From: Phaeospirillum sp.
GTDB lineage: Bacteria; Pseudomonadota; Alphaproteobacteria; Rhodospirillales; Magnetospirillaceae
Assembly (NCBI GenBank): GCA_030824585.1
Contig: JAVBXM010000025.1
Coordinates: 1-49,859 of the forward strand
Length of the DNA stretch: 49,859 nucleotides
Direction: 5' to 3'
Shown here: positions 8,234 through 16,003 of the stretch, in pieces
Layout: each line of letters opens with the position of its first letter
How positions within the stretch are numbered: position 1 is the stretch's first letter
The notes under the pieces: model-generated
Database searches by the model: none
What the model was told of the DNA's origin: nothing
The model's input: the letters and a program-made list of their open reading frames with translations, nothing else
Position numbers and translations under genes: made by a program

Positions 8234-9448
8234 ATGTCCGACAGCAGCCCCCTGAAGCGCCCCGTGACGCGGCGCCGTTCCCTCGACATGCTGGCCGGAG
8301 GCGGCCTGGCCGCCTGGCTGGCCACCAAGGGCGGCCCAGGCTTCGCCGCGCCGCCCGAGGACGAGGTGGTGCGCATCGGCCATCTGCCCATCACCGACGC
8401 CACCGCCCTGCTGGTGGCCCACGCCATCGGCGCCTTCGAGGCGGAAGGCCTGAAGACCGAGCCGCCGGTGCTGCTGCGCGGCTGGTCGCCCCTGGCCGAG
8501 GGCTTCGCCGCCGGCAAGTTCAATCTGGTCCACCTGCTGAAGCCCATTCCGGTGTGGATGCGCTACAACAACAAGGTTCCGGTCAAGGTGGTGGCCTGGG
8601 CGCACACCAACGGCTCGGGCCTGGTGGTGGGCGGCAAGACCGGCATCACCTCCTTCGCCGACCTGGGCGGGCGGCAGATCGCCGTGCCGTTCTGGTATTC
8701 CATGCACAACATCGTGCTGCAGATCGGCATCCGCGCCGCCGGCCTGACCCCGGTGATCAAGCCGGCGGGCGAGGTGGTGGCCAAGTCGGAGGTCAACCTG
8801 CAGGTTCTGCAGCCCCCGGAGATGCCCCCGGCGCTCGCCGCCGGCAAGATCGACGGCTACATCGTCGCCGAGCCGTTCAACGCCCTGGGCGAATTGAAGG
8901 CGGGCGGCAGGATTCTGCGCTTCACCGGCGACATCTGGAAGAACCACCCCTGCTGCGTGGTCACCATGCACGAGGCCGATACCGCCAAGCGGCCGGAATG
9001 GACCCAGAAGGTGGTGGACGCCGTGGTCAAGGCGCAGATCTACGCCTCGGCCAACAAGAAGGAGGTGGCGCGGCTGATCTCCCAGGACGGCAAGGGCTAC
9101 ATTCCGCTGCCGGCCGCCGTGGTCGAGCGCGCCATCGGCCATTACGACGACCCCGACTATGACGCCCTGGGCGCCAACCGCCACCGCAAGGAATGGGGCA
9201 ACGGCCGCATCGACTTCCAGCCCTGGCCCTACCCCTCCGCCACCAAGCTGATCGTCGAGGCCATGGGCAAGACGGTGGTCAGCGGCGACAAGGCTTTCCT
9301 CGACAAGCTGTCGCCCGATTTCGTGGTGCAGGATCTGGTGGATTACTCCTTCGTCAAGCGCTCGCTCGACCGCTTCCCCGAGTGGAAAAAGGACCCCAGC
9401 GTCAATCCCGGCGATCCCTTCAGCCGCGCCGAGATCATCCGGGCATGA
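8234..9448 (+). CDS. Tat-exported periplasmic binding protein of the NrtA/SsuA/ThiY superfamily
   Basis: Periplasmic solute-binding protein of 404 residues, partner of the flanking ATPase and permease. The N-terminus has a Tat-type signal: twin arginines in TRRRSLDMLAGGGLAAWL, with cleavage probably after GFAA near residue 40. Tat export suggests folding or cofactor loading before export, or simply follows family habit. The mature start VRIGHLPITDATALLVA is the NMT1/NrtA-like opening, and the length is closer to NrtA/CmpA (about 400) than to SsuA (about 320). The ligand could be an organosulfur or organonitrogen acid or another small anion. The gene ends in an ATGA overlap with the permease start. 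RBS ACGGAGACGCACC precedes the ATG. Confidence 0.85.
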   Translation: MSDSSPLKRPVTRRRSLDMLAGGGLAAWLATKGGPGFAAPPEDEVVRIGHLPITDATALLVAHAIGAFEAEGLKTEPPVLLRGWSPLAEGFAAGKFNLVHLLKPIPVWMRYNNKVPVKVVAWAHTNGSGLVVGGKTGITSFADLGGRQIAVPFWYSMHNIVLQIGIRAAGLTPVIKPAGEVVAKSEVNLQVLQPPEMPPALAAGKIDGYIVAEPFNALGELKAGGRILRFTGDIWKNHPCCVVTMHEADTAKRPEWTQKVVDAVVKAQIYASANKKEVARLISQDGKGYIPLPAAVVERAIGHYDDPDYDALGANRHRKEWGNGRIDFQPWPYPSATKLIVEAMGKTVVSGDKAFLDKLSPDFVVQDLVDYSFVKRSLDRFPEWKKDPSVNPGDPFSRAEIIRA

Positions 9449-10209
9449 CGACGCACCGCCTGTTGTTCTCGGCCCTGGGGGTGGGGCTGCTGGTCGCCGT
9501 GTGGTGGGCGGCGGCGCAAGGGGTGGCCGCCGACCCGCGCACCGCCGCCTTCGCCGGTTTCGCCCCCCGGCCCGCCGTCCAGGCGCTGGTCGCCATGACC
9601 GAAGGCGGTGAACTGAGCCGCGCCATCGGCCCCAGCCTGGGCCGGGTGGCGGCGGGGCTCGGCTGGGCAGCCCTGCTGGGCATCCCGGTGGGAATCGCCT
9701 TGGGGCGCTCGCCGCTGCTGGGCGCCCTGACCCATCTGCCGTTCCAGTTCCTGCGCATGATCAGCCCCCTGGCCTGGATGCCGCTGGCGGTGATGGCCTT
9801 CGCCACCTGGGACGGGGCCATCGTCTTCCTGATCGCCGCCGCCGCCATCTGGCCCATGGTCTTCGCCACCGCCGCCGGGCTGGCCAAGCTGGACCCGCAA
9901 TGGTTCAAGGTGGCCCGCAACCTGGGGGCCGGGGCCTTCCATCTGCTCGCCACGGTGATCGTGCCGGCCATCGCCACCGATATCCTGACCGGCATCCGCC
10001 TCGCGCTGGGCGTCGCCTGGATCGTCCTGGTGCCGGCCGAATTCCTGGGTGTGACCTCGGGGCTGGGCTACGCCGTCAACGACGCCCGCGACACCTTGTC
10101 CTACGACAAGCTGGCGGCCACCGTGCTGGTCATCGGTCTGATCGGCTTCTCGCTCGACGGTGTGTGCCTCGTCCTTGTCCGGCGCTTTTCCTGGCGGAGA
10201 GCGTCATGA
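9445..10209 (+). CDS. ABC importer permease (SsuC/TauC/NrtB class)
   Basis: Inner-membrane channel subunit of 254 residues with about six hydrophobic segments. The family core is VTVIVPAIATDILTGIRLALGVAWIVLVPAEFLGVTSGLGYAV-like: an EAA loop (KVARNLGAGAFHLLATVIVPA) followed by the G-L-G-Y segment typical of SsuC/TauC. I start at the ATG that overlaps the preceding TGA (ATGA); the reading frame is open much further upstream, but that part has no permease similarity. The stop overlaps the cooC start in another ATGA. It is thus translationally coupled on both sides, tying the importer to the CooC/CooS pair. Confidence 0.85.
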   Translation: MTTHRLLFSALGVGLLVAVWWAAAQGVAADPRTAAFAGFAPRPAVQALVAMTEGGELSRAIGPSLGRVAAGLGWAALLGIPVGIALGRSPLLGALTHLPFQFLRMISPLAWMPLAVMAFATWDGAIVFLIAAAAIWPMVFATAAGLAKLDPQWFKVARNLGAGAFHLLATVIVPAIATDILTGIRLALGVAWIVLVPAEFLGVTSGLGYAVNDARDTLSYDKLAATVLVIGLIGFSLDGVCLVLVRRFSWRRAS

Positions 10210-10985
10210 AGATCGCGATCGCCGGCAAGGGGGGCGTGGGCAAGACCACGCTGACCGGCCTCTTGGCCCGCCAGATGGCCGAGGACGGCTACCGCGTCCT
10301 GGCCATCGACGCCGACCCCGACGCCAACCTCGCCTCGGCGCTGCCGCTGGACCAGCCCGGCCCGGTCACGCCGCTGGCCGCGCGCACCGACCTAATCGAC
10401 GCCCTTTCGGGGCGCGGCGCCCTGCCCGGCGGCATGGTGCTGCTCAACCCCGACATCGGGGCGGTCCTTCCCGAGTTCCGCCGGAGCTGGGGCGGAGGAC
10501 ACAGCCTGCTGACGCTCGGCTGGCACAAGGGCGGCGGCGAGGGCTGCTACTGCGCCGAGAACGCCGTGCTGAAACGGGTGCTGTCCGCCGTCCTGCCGGG
10601 CGCCACCGACGTGGTGCTGGTGGATGCCGAGGCCGGGCTGGAACACTTAAGCCGGGGCACGGCGCAGGCGGTCGACGCGGTACTGGCGGTGGTGCAGCCG
10701 GGCAGCCGCAGCGTGGAAACCGCCTTCGCCATCCGCGAGCTGGCCGCCGGCCTGGGCATCCGCGCCGTCTTCCCGGTGCTGGTGGGCGAGCGCGGACCAA
10801 ACGACGTGGACGCGGTGCAGTCCACCCTGGGCGACTGGCCGATCCTGGCCCACCTGCCCTGGGAGGATGCCATCCGCCGCGCCGACCTGGAGGGGCGGCC
10901 GCCGCCCATTCCCGAATCCTTCCGGCCCGCCCTGCGCCGGCTGATCCTGACCCTGGCCTCCGCCTGCCCCCTGGAGCATCCATGA
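10206..10985 (+). CDS. cooC: CooC-type nickel-insertion ATPase for a CODH-like enzyme
   Basis: Cytoplasmic MinD/ParA-family ATPase of 259 residues. It has the deviant Walker A GKGGVGKTT (residues 7-15), the DADPDANL motif at 35-42, and DAEAGLEHLSRGT as the switch II region. CooC proteins bind Ni(II) at a Cys-X-Cys pair and drive Ni insertion into the C-cluster of CO dehydrogenase; here the pair is C114-Y-C116 in GEGCYCAENA, so the metal-binding feature is intact. It overlaps both neighbours by ATGA and is followed directly by the CooS-like gene, its presumed client. Retention of this maturase argues that the CooS-like protein still carries an assembled metal cluster despite its altered ligand set. 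Confidence 0.88.
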   Translation: MKIAIAGKGGVGKTTLTGLLARQMAEDGYRVLAIDADPDANLASALPLDQPGPVTPLAARTDLIDALSGRGALPGGMVLLNPDIGAVLPEFRRSWGGGHSLLTLGWHKGGGEGCYCAENAVLKRVLSAVLPGATDVVLVDAEAGLEHLSRGTAQAVDAVLAVVQPGSRSVETAFAIRELAAGLGIRAVFPVLVGERGPNDVDAVQSTLGDWPILAHLPWEDAIRRADLEGRPPPIPESFRPALRRLILTLASACPLEHP

Positions 10986-12934
10986 CCCCCGATGAGCTCA
11001 AGGCGCACCGCGCCTCCTACCCCTCCCGTGCCCAGGTGCGCGAGACCACTCCCGACCCGGCGGTGCGCGCCCTGCTCGACCTCGCCGCCGAGAAGGGCAT
11101 CTCCACCGTCTTCGACCGCTTCGACAAGCAAAAGAACCATTGCGGCCACGGCCTGACCGGCGTGTGCTGCCGCATCTGCCACATGGGGCCCTGCCAGGTG
11201 ACGCCCCGGGCGCCGCGCGGCGCGTGCGGCGCCGATGCCGACGTCATCGTGGCGCGCAATATCCTGCGCTGGATGGCCGGCGCGGTGGCCGCCCACGGCG
11301 CAAGGGGGCGCGAGGTGATCCTGGCACTCAAGGCCGCCGCCGAGGGCCGCCTGGACCAGCCCATCCGGGGAATCGCCAAGCTGAACGCCGTGGCCAAGGC
11401 GCTGGGCCTGTTCGACGAGGCCAAGAGCGTCCACACCCTGGCCGCCGAGGTGGCCGACGTGCTGCTCGACGACATGAGCCGCACCGTGCCGGGCGACCAC
11501 CGCACGCTGCGCGCCCTGGCCCCGCCCGAGCGCATCAAGGTCTGGGAGGAGCTGGACATCCTGCCCATCGGCTCGCAGCAGGAGGTGTTCGAGGCCCTGC
11601 ACCGTACCGGCGTCGGCACCGACGGCGACTGGCAGAACCTGATGAAGCAGTTCCTGCGCTGCGGCCTGGCCTTTTCCTGGTCGTCGGTGGCGGGCTCGGC
11701 CATCGCCATGGACATCCTCTATGGCCTGCCGCAACGCTCGCGCATCGCCACCAACGTGGGCACCATCGACCCGGCCTGCGTCAACATCGCCGTCCACGGC
11801 CATTCGCCCGTACTGGTCAGCGCCATCGTCGAGGCCGCCGACGACCCCGATATCCAGGCCCAGGCCAAAGCGGCGGGCGCGGCGGGCATCAAGTTCTACG
11901 GCATCTGCTGTTCCGGCCTGTCGGCGCTGTACCGCCACGGCGACGTCCATCCGCTGGCCAACGCGGTGGGGGCCGAGCTGGTGCTGGCCACCGGGGCCAT
12001 CGATTTGTGGGTCGCCGATCTGCAGGACGTCTATCCCGGCATCATGGACGTGGCCGAGTGCTTCCACACCAAGGTGGTGACCACCAGCGATTCCGCCCGC
12101 CTGCCGGGCGCCATCGCCATGGGCTTCGACCATACCCATTCCAACCTGGGCGAGACCCGCGCCATGGCGCGCCGCATCGTCGAGCTGGCCATCGCCAACC
12201 AGCCGCTGAGGAGCGCCGCCAACGTCCATATCCCGCCGGTCACCGCCGAGGCCGAGATCGGCTTTTCGGTCGAGAACATCGGCGAGGCGTGGGGCGGCGC
12301 GGGCGCGCTGCTCGACGCGCTGAAAAGCGGAACGGTGCGCGGCATCGTCAATCTGGTGGGCTGCAACAACCCGAAGATTCCCTATGAGGTGGCCATTTCC
12401 AAGGTGACCGACATCCTGCTGGCCCATGACGTGCTGGTGCTGACCAACGGCTGCGCCTCGTTCCCGCTGCTCAAGCAGGGATATTGCACCACCGGCGCCC
12501 TGGACAAGAGCGGCGACGGCCTGCGACGGGAACTGGGCCAACGGCAGTTGCCGCCGGTGCTGCACATGGGCGAGTGCCTGGACAACGCCCGGGCCTCGGG
12601 CCTGTTCCGCACCCTGGCCGATGCCGCCGGCCGGCCGATCAAGGACATGCCCTTCGCCTTCTCCAGCCCGGAATGGTCCAACGAGAAGGGCGTGGGGGCG
12701 TCGCTCAGCTTCCGCCTTCTCGGCCTCAACTCGTACCACTGCATCCCGGCCCCGGTTACCGGCTCGCGAAACGTCCAGCGCTTCTTCGAGCACGACACCG
12801 CCGACATCCTGGGGGGCGTCATGGTGGTGGACAACGATCCCGAGGCACTGGCCCTGCGCCTGATCGCCGACCTCGACACCCGCCGGGACCAACTCGGCTG
12901 GCCGGTTTCTTCGGCCGGAAATGCCGTGCCATGA
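10982..12934 (+). CDS. CooS-like Ni-Fe-S protein (anaerobic CO dehydrogenase family) with altered C-cluster
   Basis: Cytoplasmic CODH-family protein of 650 residues, the usual length. The D-cluster cysteines (C54, C62) and B-cluster cysteines (C63, C66, C71, C82) are all present. For the C-cluster, compared from memory with Carboxydothermus CODH-II, the counterparts of H261 (VHGHSP, 272-274), C295 (GICCSG, 309/310), C446 (GCNNP, C461), C476 (TNGCAS, C491), C526 (HMGECLDN, C532) and K563 (NEKGVG, K569) are kept. The C333 position (family DYQCIQP) reads DLQDVYP: D349, codon GAC at 12026-12028. Of the CODH-II histidine ladder H93/96/99/102 only the first (H105) remains. A CO-oxidising role is therefore doubtful. 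The operon has no CooF, hydrogenase or CooA but does have CooC and an Ssu-type importer. Confidence 0.85.
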   Translation: MTPDELKAHRASYPSRAQVRETTPDPAVRALLDLAAEKGISTVFDRFDKQKNHCGHGLTGVCCRICHMGPCQVTPRAPRGACGADADVIVARNILRWMAGAVAAHGARGREVILALKAAAEGRLDQPIRGIAKLNAVAKALGLFDEAKSVHTLAAEVADVLLDDMSRTVPGDHRTLRALAPPERIKVWEELDILPIGSQQEVFEALHRTGVGTDGDWQNLMKQFLRCGLAFSWSSVAGSAIAMDILYGLPQRSRIATNVGTIDPACVNIAVHGHSPVLVSAIVEAADDPDIQAQAKAAGAAGIKFYGICCSGLSALYRHGDVHPLANAVGAELVLATGAIDLWVADLQDVYPGIMDVAECFHTKVVTTSDSARLPGAIAMGFDHTHSNLGETRAMARRIVELAIANQPLRSAANVHIPPVTAEAEIGFSVENIGEAWGGAGALLDALKSGTVRGIVNLVGCNNPKIPYEVAISKVTDILLAHDVLVLTNGCASFPLLKQGYCTTGALDKSGDGLRRELGQRQLPPVLHMGECLDNARASGLFRTLADAAGRPIKDMPFAFSSPEWSNEKGVGASLSFRLLGLNSYHCIPAPVTGSRNVQRFFEHDTADILGGVMVVDNDPEALALRLIADLDTRRDQLGWPVSSAGNAVP

Positions 12935-12952
12935 CCAGAAGAAGTCTGGAAT

Positions 12953-12964
12953 ATTGTATACAAT
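12953..12964. promoter_or_regulatory. 12-bp perfect palindrome ATTGTATACAAT
   Basis: A perfect palindrome in the 130-base gap between the converging cooS-like and hydrolase genes. TTGTATACAA cores are typical operators of GntR/FCD-family regulators. With converging genes on both sides it has no obvious promoter to control, so it could be a relic, a site for an unrecognised small transcript, or chance. Only the palindrome is seen; any function is inferred. Confidence 0.3.
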
Positions 12965-13064
12965 CATCGAGCTCTTGCCGCGCCCGGGGGTGAACGCAAG
13001 CGGGCCTTGGGTACACCCATCTTCGCGATATTCGGACACTTCGGATTACGAAGGCAACTAAGTC

Positions 13065-13961
13065 TCACCCTTCGGCGACAGCCCCCAGGAACGGCAGAAG
13101 GTGTTTCAGGACCGCGGCCGGATCCTGCCGCTGGGGAAAATGGGCCAGACCCTCCAGCAGCACGCGGCGATAGGGAGCGGCGAACAGGGCTTCGCGGCCT
13201 TCCGAGGTGGCGGGAGCGTTGCAGGGATCGGCGCCGCCATGCAAGACCAGGGTGGGGACCCGGATGACGGGGGACGCCGCGACCCGCCGTTCCGCCTCGT
13301 CGTAGTGGGGGTCGGCGGGGGCGTGGCCCCACCGCACCCGGTAGGAGTGAAGCGTCACGTCCGCCCAGTCGGGATTGTCGAGGGATTGTGCGACCTCGGC
13401 GAAATCGGCGTCGGGGATGCGCCAGTCCGGACTCCAGATCTCCCACATGTGACGGGCAAACGCCTTCCCGTCGCGGCGCACGATTTGCTCGCCGCGGTCC
13501 AGGGCCATCAGCCAGTGGTACCAGAAGTTTTGCGCCTGCCGCAGGGACAGAGGCTGGTTCGGATTGTTGCCGTCCCAACCCGCCGACATGGCCACGCAGG
13601 CGCGCAGCCGCTCCGGGGCCAGCACCGCCGCGGTATAGGCGGTGCGCGCTCCCAGATCGTGGCCGAAAACGGAAAAGCGTTCGATCCCAAGGACCTCGGC
13701 CACCTGGAGAAGGTCTTGGGCCAGGGCAGCGATCTGTCCCGTACGACGTTGCTCGGGCCGATGAAAGCGCGTGGGGCCGAAGCCACGCAGATAGGGCGCC
13801 AGCGTTTTCCAGCCGGCCGCATGCAGGGCCGGCTCGATTCCCTTCCAGGTGCCGGCGTCATCGGGCCAACCGTGCAGCAGAAAGAGCGGCCGCCCATCCT
13901 CGGGGCCCAAGATGCGGCAGCCGACGCTGAGGAATGGGGTTTCGATCTGGACCAGAGCCAT
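13065..13961 (-). CDS. Alpha/beta hydrolase with Asp nucleophile (epoxide hydrolase/haloalkane dehalogenase type)
   Basis: Cytoplasmic hydrolase of 298 residues. It has the HGWPDD oxyanion motif at residues 30-35, and a nucleophile elbow G-H-D102-L-G in which the nucleophile is aspartate, as in epoxide hydrolases and haloalkane/haloacetate dehalogenases. A likely acid lies near D245 (HGGADP), and the catalytic histidine is H274 (GLAHFPQ). An aspartate nucleophile attacks carbon to form an alkyl-enzyme ester, so the substrate would be an epoxide or halide rather than an ordinary ester. The gene is divergent from the SsuA-type gene at 14182. The palindromic site at 14007 lies 45 bases upstream of its start, which puts it in the presumed sulfur regulon. 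Start ATG is preceded by CCGAGG. Confidence 0.85.
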   Translation of the reverse strand: MALVQIETPFLSVGCRILGPEDGRPLFLLHGWPDDAGTWKGIEPALHAAGWKTLAPYLRGFGPTRFHRPEQRRTGQIAALAQDLLQVAEVLGIERFSVFGHDLGARTAYTAAVLAPERLRACVAMSAGWDGNNPNQPLSLRQAQNFWYHWLMALDRGEQIVRRDGKAFARHMWEIWSPDWRIPDADFAEVAQSLDNPDWADVTLHSYRVRWGHAPADPHYDEAERRVAASPVIRVPTLVLHGGADPCNAPATSEGREALFAAPYRRVLLEGLAHFPQRQDPAAVLKHLLPFLGAVAEG

Positions 13962-14006
13962 GGAGCGACCTCGGATTGGGCGAAATCAGGGCGACGACGC
14001 CACATT

Positions 14007-14024
14007 ATCTACACACCAGTAGAT
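14007..14024. promoter_or_regulatory. Sulfur-block operator, site b1
   Basis: ATCTAC-N6-GTAGAT, with arms extending to TATCTAC/GTAGATA (14006-14025). It lies 45 bases upstream of the minus-strand hydrolase start and 157 bases upstream of the plus-strand importer operon. Core: TCTACACACCAGTAGA. It shares CCAGTAGA with sites b2 and c. The surrounding 14000-14180 region is strikingly AT-rich. Confidence 0.65.
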
Positions 14025-14117
14025 ATAACAATTAGATATTAAATTATTCCATTAACCCGGCAAACCCCATGGATTTACCCGCCAATATCAGGATTAGCTT
14101 AAGCTTATTCAAATCCC

Positions 14118-14146
14118 TTGACTCGGACATGGGCCTTAAATCTATT
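14118..14146 (+). promoter_or_regulatory. Possible sigma-70 promoter overlapping operator b2
   Basis: TTGACT at 14118-14123 followed after 17 bases by TCTATT at 14141-14146 (or after 19 bases by TATTAT). The -10 would lie inside palindrome b2, which suggests repression by occlusion, or an activator with unusual placement. Weak evidence from consensus only. Confidence 0.3.
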
Positions 14147-14158
14147 ATCCAGTAGATT
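14139..14158. promoter_or_regulatory. Sulfur-block operator, site b2
   Basis: AATCTA-N8-TAGATT, 6-bp arms, 24 bases before the SsuA-type start at 14182. Its 16-base core TCTATTATCCAGTAGA is identical to the core of site c at 19390-19405, although the downstream genes lie in opposite orientations, as expected of a symmetric operator. Confidence 0.7.
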
Positions 14159-14181
14159 GATAATCTAAGAAGGGGTCAAGC

Positions 14182-15144
14182 ATGTCCGCATTCAAGATCG
14201 CAAGCTGGGCGGTTGCCGCCGCCCTGGGTTTGGCAAGCCCGGCCCTGGCCGATGAGATCCGTCTGGCCACCCAGCCCATCCCCCATTACGCCCCCATCTT
14301 CGTCGCCAAGCAGAAGAAGTGGCTGGACGAGGAGCTGGCCAAGGTCAAGCCGGGCATCGAGGTCAAGTGGTCGTCCTTCGCCGCCGGCCCGCCGATCAAC
14401 GAATCCTTCGCCGCCGGTCAGCAGGATTTCGGCTTCCTGGGCGACACACCGGCCCTGATCGGCAAGTCGGTGGGTATCGACACCAAGGTGGTCGGCCTGA
14501 CCTCCAGCGGCCCCAAGAGCCTGGCGGTGATCATCGGCGCCGGCTCGGCCATCAAGGACGCCAGGGAGCTGAAGGGCAAGAAGGTGGCGGTGACCAAGGG
14601 GTCCTATGCCCAGCACCTGCTCGCCCTGGTGCTGGAGAAGGGCGGCCTCGGCTTCAGCGATATCGAGCTGGTCAACCTGCCCAACGCCGAGATCGCGCCG
14701 GCCATCATCTCCGGCACCATCGACGCCGGCGCGGTGTGGGAACCGGTCATCAGCAGGTTCGAAGCCCAGAAGGAGATCCGGGTGCTGGCCGACGGCACCG
14801 GCCTCAAGAAGGGAGTGCTGGTGATCATCGCCACCGCCGACTTCGTCAAGACCAAGCCGGAGCAGACCAGGGCGCTTCTCAAGGCCTATGCCCGCGCGGC
14901 CGCCTATATCAAGGCCAATCCGAAGGAAGCCGCCGAACTGGTCAGCGCCGACACCAAGCTGGCGCCCGACCTGCTGGCCCAGGTCTTCGCCAAGTTCGAC
15001 TACAATCCGGTGATCGGCCCCGACGACGTGGAGGAAATCCGCCGGGCCGAAGTCTATCTGCGCACCATCGGCATCCTCAAGACGCCGGTGGACGTGAATT
15101 CCTGGCTGGACCGCACCCTCGTGGCGGAGGGGGGCGCCAAGTGA
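14182..15144 (+). CDS. ssuA: Sulfonate-type ABC periplasmic binding protein (SsuA class)
   Basis: Periplasmic binding protein of 320 residues. A Sec signal peptide (about 1-23, cleavage after PALA) leads into a NMT1/SsuA-type fold (DEIRLATQPIPHYAPIFVAKQKKWL). The central PALIGKSVGIDTKVVGLTSSG and GKKVAVTKGSYAQHLL follow the SsuA pattern. The family captures alkanesulfonates or related organosulfur acids for import. It is the first gene of the operon 14182-17522 with permease, ATPase and Crp/Fnr regulator; the RBS AGAAGGGG lies 8 bases before the ATG. The stop overlaps the permease GTG start. Substrate identity within the organosulfur class is inferred from family and neighbours. Confidence 0.85.
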   Translation: MSAFKIASWAVAAALGLASPALADEIRLATQPIPHYAPIFVAKQKKWLDEELAKVKPGIEVKWSSFAAGPPINESFAAGQQDFGFLGDTPALIGKSVGIDTKVVGLTSSGPKSLAVIIGAGSAIKDARELKGKKVAVTKGSYAQHLLALVLEKGGLGFSDIELVNLPNAEIAPAIISGTIDAGAVWEPVISRFEAQKEIRVLADGTGLKKGVLVIIATADFVKTKPEQTRALLKAYARAAAYIKANPKEAAELVSADTKLAPDLLAQVFAKFDYNPVIGPDDVEEIRRAEVYLRTIGILKTPVDVNSWLDRTLVAEGGAK

Positions 15145-15989
15145 GCGGACTGGTCGCGGCCGTGAGCGGCCCCGGCCCCGTCACCGGCTGGAGGGAGCGC
15201 CTGCGCCCCCTTCGGTCGCTGGCGGCGGCGGCGCGCCGGGGGGCCTTCTATCTGGCCCTGCCGGCGGCGTTGATCATCCTTTGGCAGGGGCTGTTCGAAC
15301 TGGGCCTGATCCGCCCCATCCTGCTCCCGCCGCCCTCGACGGTGGCCCGGACCTTCTGGACCCTGACCGCCAGCGGGGAGCTGCCGCTCCACATCGCCGT
15401 CAGCCTGCTGCGGGTGCTCGAGGGCTTTGCCATCGCCGCCGCGCTGGGGCTGATCCTGGGAATCGGCATCGGGCTGTCGCGGAGCCTGGACCAGGCCACC
15501 GACCTGACCATCCAGTTGATCAAGCCCATCCCGCCCATCGCCTGGATTCCCCTGGCCATCCTGTGGTTCGGCATCGGCGAGGCGGGCAAGGTCTACATCA
15601 TCGCCCTGGGCGCCTTCTTCCCTGTCCTGGTCAATACCATCGACGGCATCCGCCAGACCGATCACCGGTATGTGGAACTGGCCCGCATCCTGGAGGTGAC
15701 CCGCTCCCGCTTCATCGCCCAGGTGGTTCTGCCGGGGGCGCTGCCCTCCATCATGACCGGGCTGCGGGTCGGCCTGATGGTGGCCTGGATCTGCGTGGTC
15801 GCCGCCGAACTGATCGCCGCCTCGCGCGGGGTCGGCTACCTGATCATGGATGCCCGCCAGTTGTCGCAGACCGACCAGGTTCTGGTGGGCATGATCACCA
15901 TCGGCGCCATGGGCAAGCTGCTGGACGTTCTGCTGAAGGCCGCCGAGCATCGGCTCATCACCTGGAAAACCACCTATTCCGGCAACTGA
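15141..15989 (+). CDS. ssuC: Sulfonate-type ABC permease (SsuC class)
   Basis: Inner-membrane subunit of 282 residues with about six TM segments. The EAA loop ELARILEVTRSRFIAQVVLPGALPSIMTGLRVG is close to the SsuC consensus, as is the WIPLAILWFGIGEAGKVYIIALGAF-like core. I chose GTG at 15141 because it overlaps the preceding TGA (GTGA), giving a family-length product; the frame is open further upstream without permease similarity. Partner of the binding protein at 14182 and the ATPase at 16004. Confidence 0.87.
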   Translation: MSGLVAAVSGPGPVTGWRERLRPLRSLAAAARRGAFYLALPAALIILWQGLFELGLIRPILLPPPSTVARTFWTLTASGELPLHIAVSLLRVLEGFAIAAALGLILGIGIGLSRSLDQATDLTIQLIKPIPPIAWIPLAILWFGIGEAGKVYIIALGAFFPVLVNTIDGIRQTDHRYVELARILEVTRSRFIAQVVLPGALPSIMTGLRVGLMVAWICVVAAELIAASRGVGYLIMDARQLSQTDQVLVGMITIGAMGKLLDVLLKAAEHRLITWKTTYSGN

Positions 15990-16003
15990 CGGGGCAAGAC
16001 GCC

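Noticed and set aside
10982-12934. Hybrid-cluster protein as the identity of the CooS-like gene
   Set aside because: The N-terminal D/B-cluster cysteine spacing, GCNNP, HMG-CxDN and the adjacent CooC are specific to the CODH family.
12953-12964. ATTGTATACAAT as another copy of the sulfur-block operator
   Set aside because: It lacks the TCTA/TAGA half-sites and is not in front of any gene.
10547-13039. Long minus-strand frame (830 codons) opposite cooC and cooS-like genes
   Set aside because: Antisense shadow of two well-supported genes; no recognisable domain.
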